NCBI GenBank assembly: GCA_030528555.1
Contig: JAUMYQ010000014.1
Span: 1 to 34,528 of the forward strand
Origin: Porphyromonadaceae bacterium
Lineage (GTDB): Bacteria; Bacteroidota; Bacteroidia; Bacteroidales; Porphyromonadaceae
Direction of reading: 5' to 3'
DNA length: 34,528 nt
Shown here in pieces: positions 34,527-34,528 of the stretch (position 1 is its first letter; each line of letters starts with the position of its first letter). The notes beneath the pieces were generated by a model that ran no database searches, had not been told where the DNA came from, and was given only the letters and a program-made list of their open reading frames with translations. A program made the position numbers and the translations under genes.

Positions 34527-34528
34527 TT

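Overview
The window looks like a chromosomal segment of a Bacteroidota (order Bacteroidales) bacterium, probably close to Porphyromonas. The evidence is the co-linear str/S10/spc/alpha ribosomal gene order without tuf between fusA and rpsJ, starts with little or no Shine-Dalgarno signal, promoters of the Bacteroidota TAnnTTTG type, and lineage-typical families (DUF5686 outer-membrane protein, DUF4270 lipoprotein, half-length starch-synthase-like protein, Ser-type sulfatase). The genus is an inference. Every convincing gene lies on the + strand.

Layout. (1) 1-7291: distal half of the ribosomal super-operon, from the 3' end of rplF through rplR, rpsE, rpmD, rplO, secY, map, infA, rpmJ, rpsM, rpsK, rpsD, rpoA and rplQ, closed by a strong hairpin. 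(2) 7292-28210: a 21-kb non-ribosomal block. It holds a lone sulfatase; a DUF5686 outer-membrane protein with an O-methyltransferase; sppA-lpxK-thiL-like plus a small His/Cys membrane protein; a large surface-type lipoprotein with two related domains; a GT5-like half protein overlapping a DUF4270 lipoprotein; a nucleoside-permease-like MFS protein, an MsbA-like ABC exporter, an unknown 149-aa protein, a Crp/Fnr regulator and NhaA. (3) 28443-34528: the proximal half of the super-operon from its promoter, rpsL, rpsG, fusA, rpsJ, rplC, rplD, rplW and rplB.

Two things stand out. First, three intergenic gaps (9352-9445, 19471-19586, 28211-28326) carry copies of one short element. It is built from 9-bp cores (TTCGGGAAC or a reverse-complement variant) spaced exactly 22 bp apart in all three copies, 14 cores without a single indel. 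Copies 2 and 3 are each 116 bp; copy 1 is 94 bp, exactly one unit shorter. The ends are imperfect inverted repeats, core pairs can form hairpins flanked by A and T tracts, and each copy sits between a finished transcription unit and the next promoter. I know of no described family that matches; the closest analogy is tandem-repeat MITEs or REP/BIME elements.

Second, the tail of the ribosomal super-operon precedes its head on the same strand, only 21 kb apart, and the middle (rpsS to rplF, roughly 5 kb) is outside the window. This means a split operon, a tandem duplication, or a circular or misassembled source of about 40 kb.

Other leads are structured intercistronic regions before rpsG and rpsD that may be autogenous control sites, a palindrome overlapping the lipoprotein promoter, and a ThiL-like protein with two altered metal-site positions.
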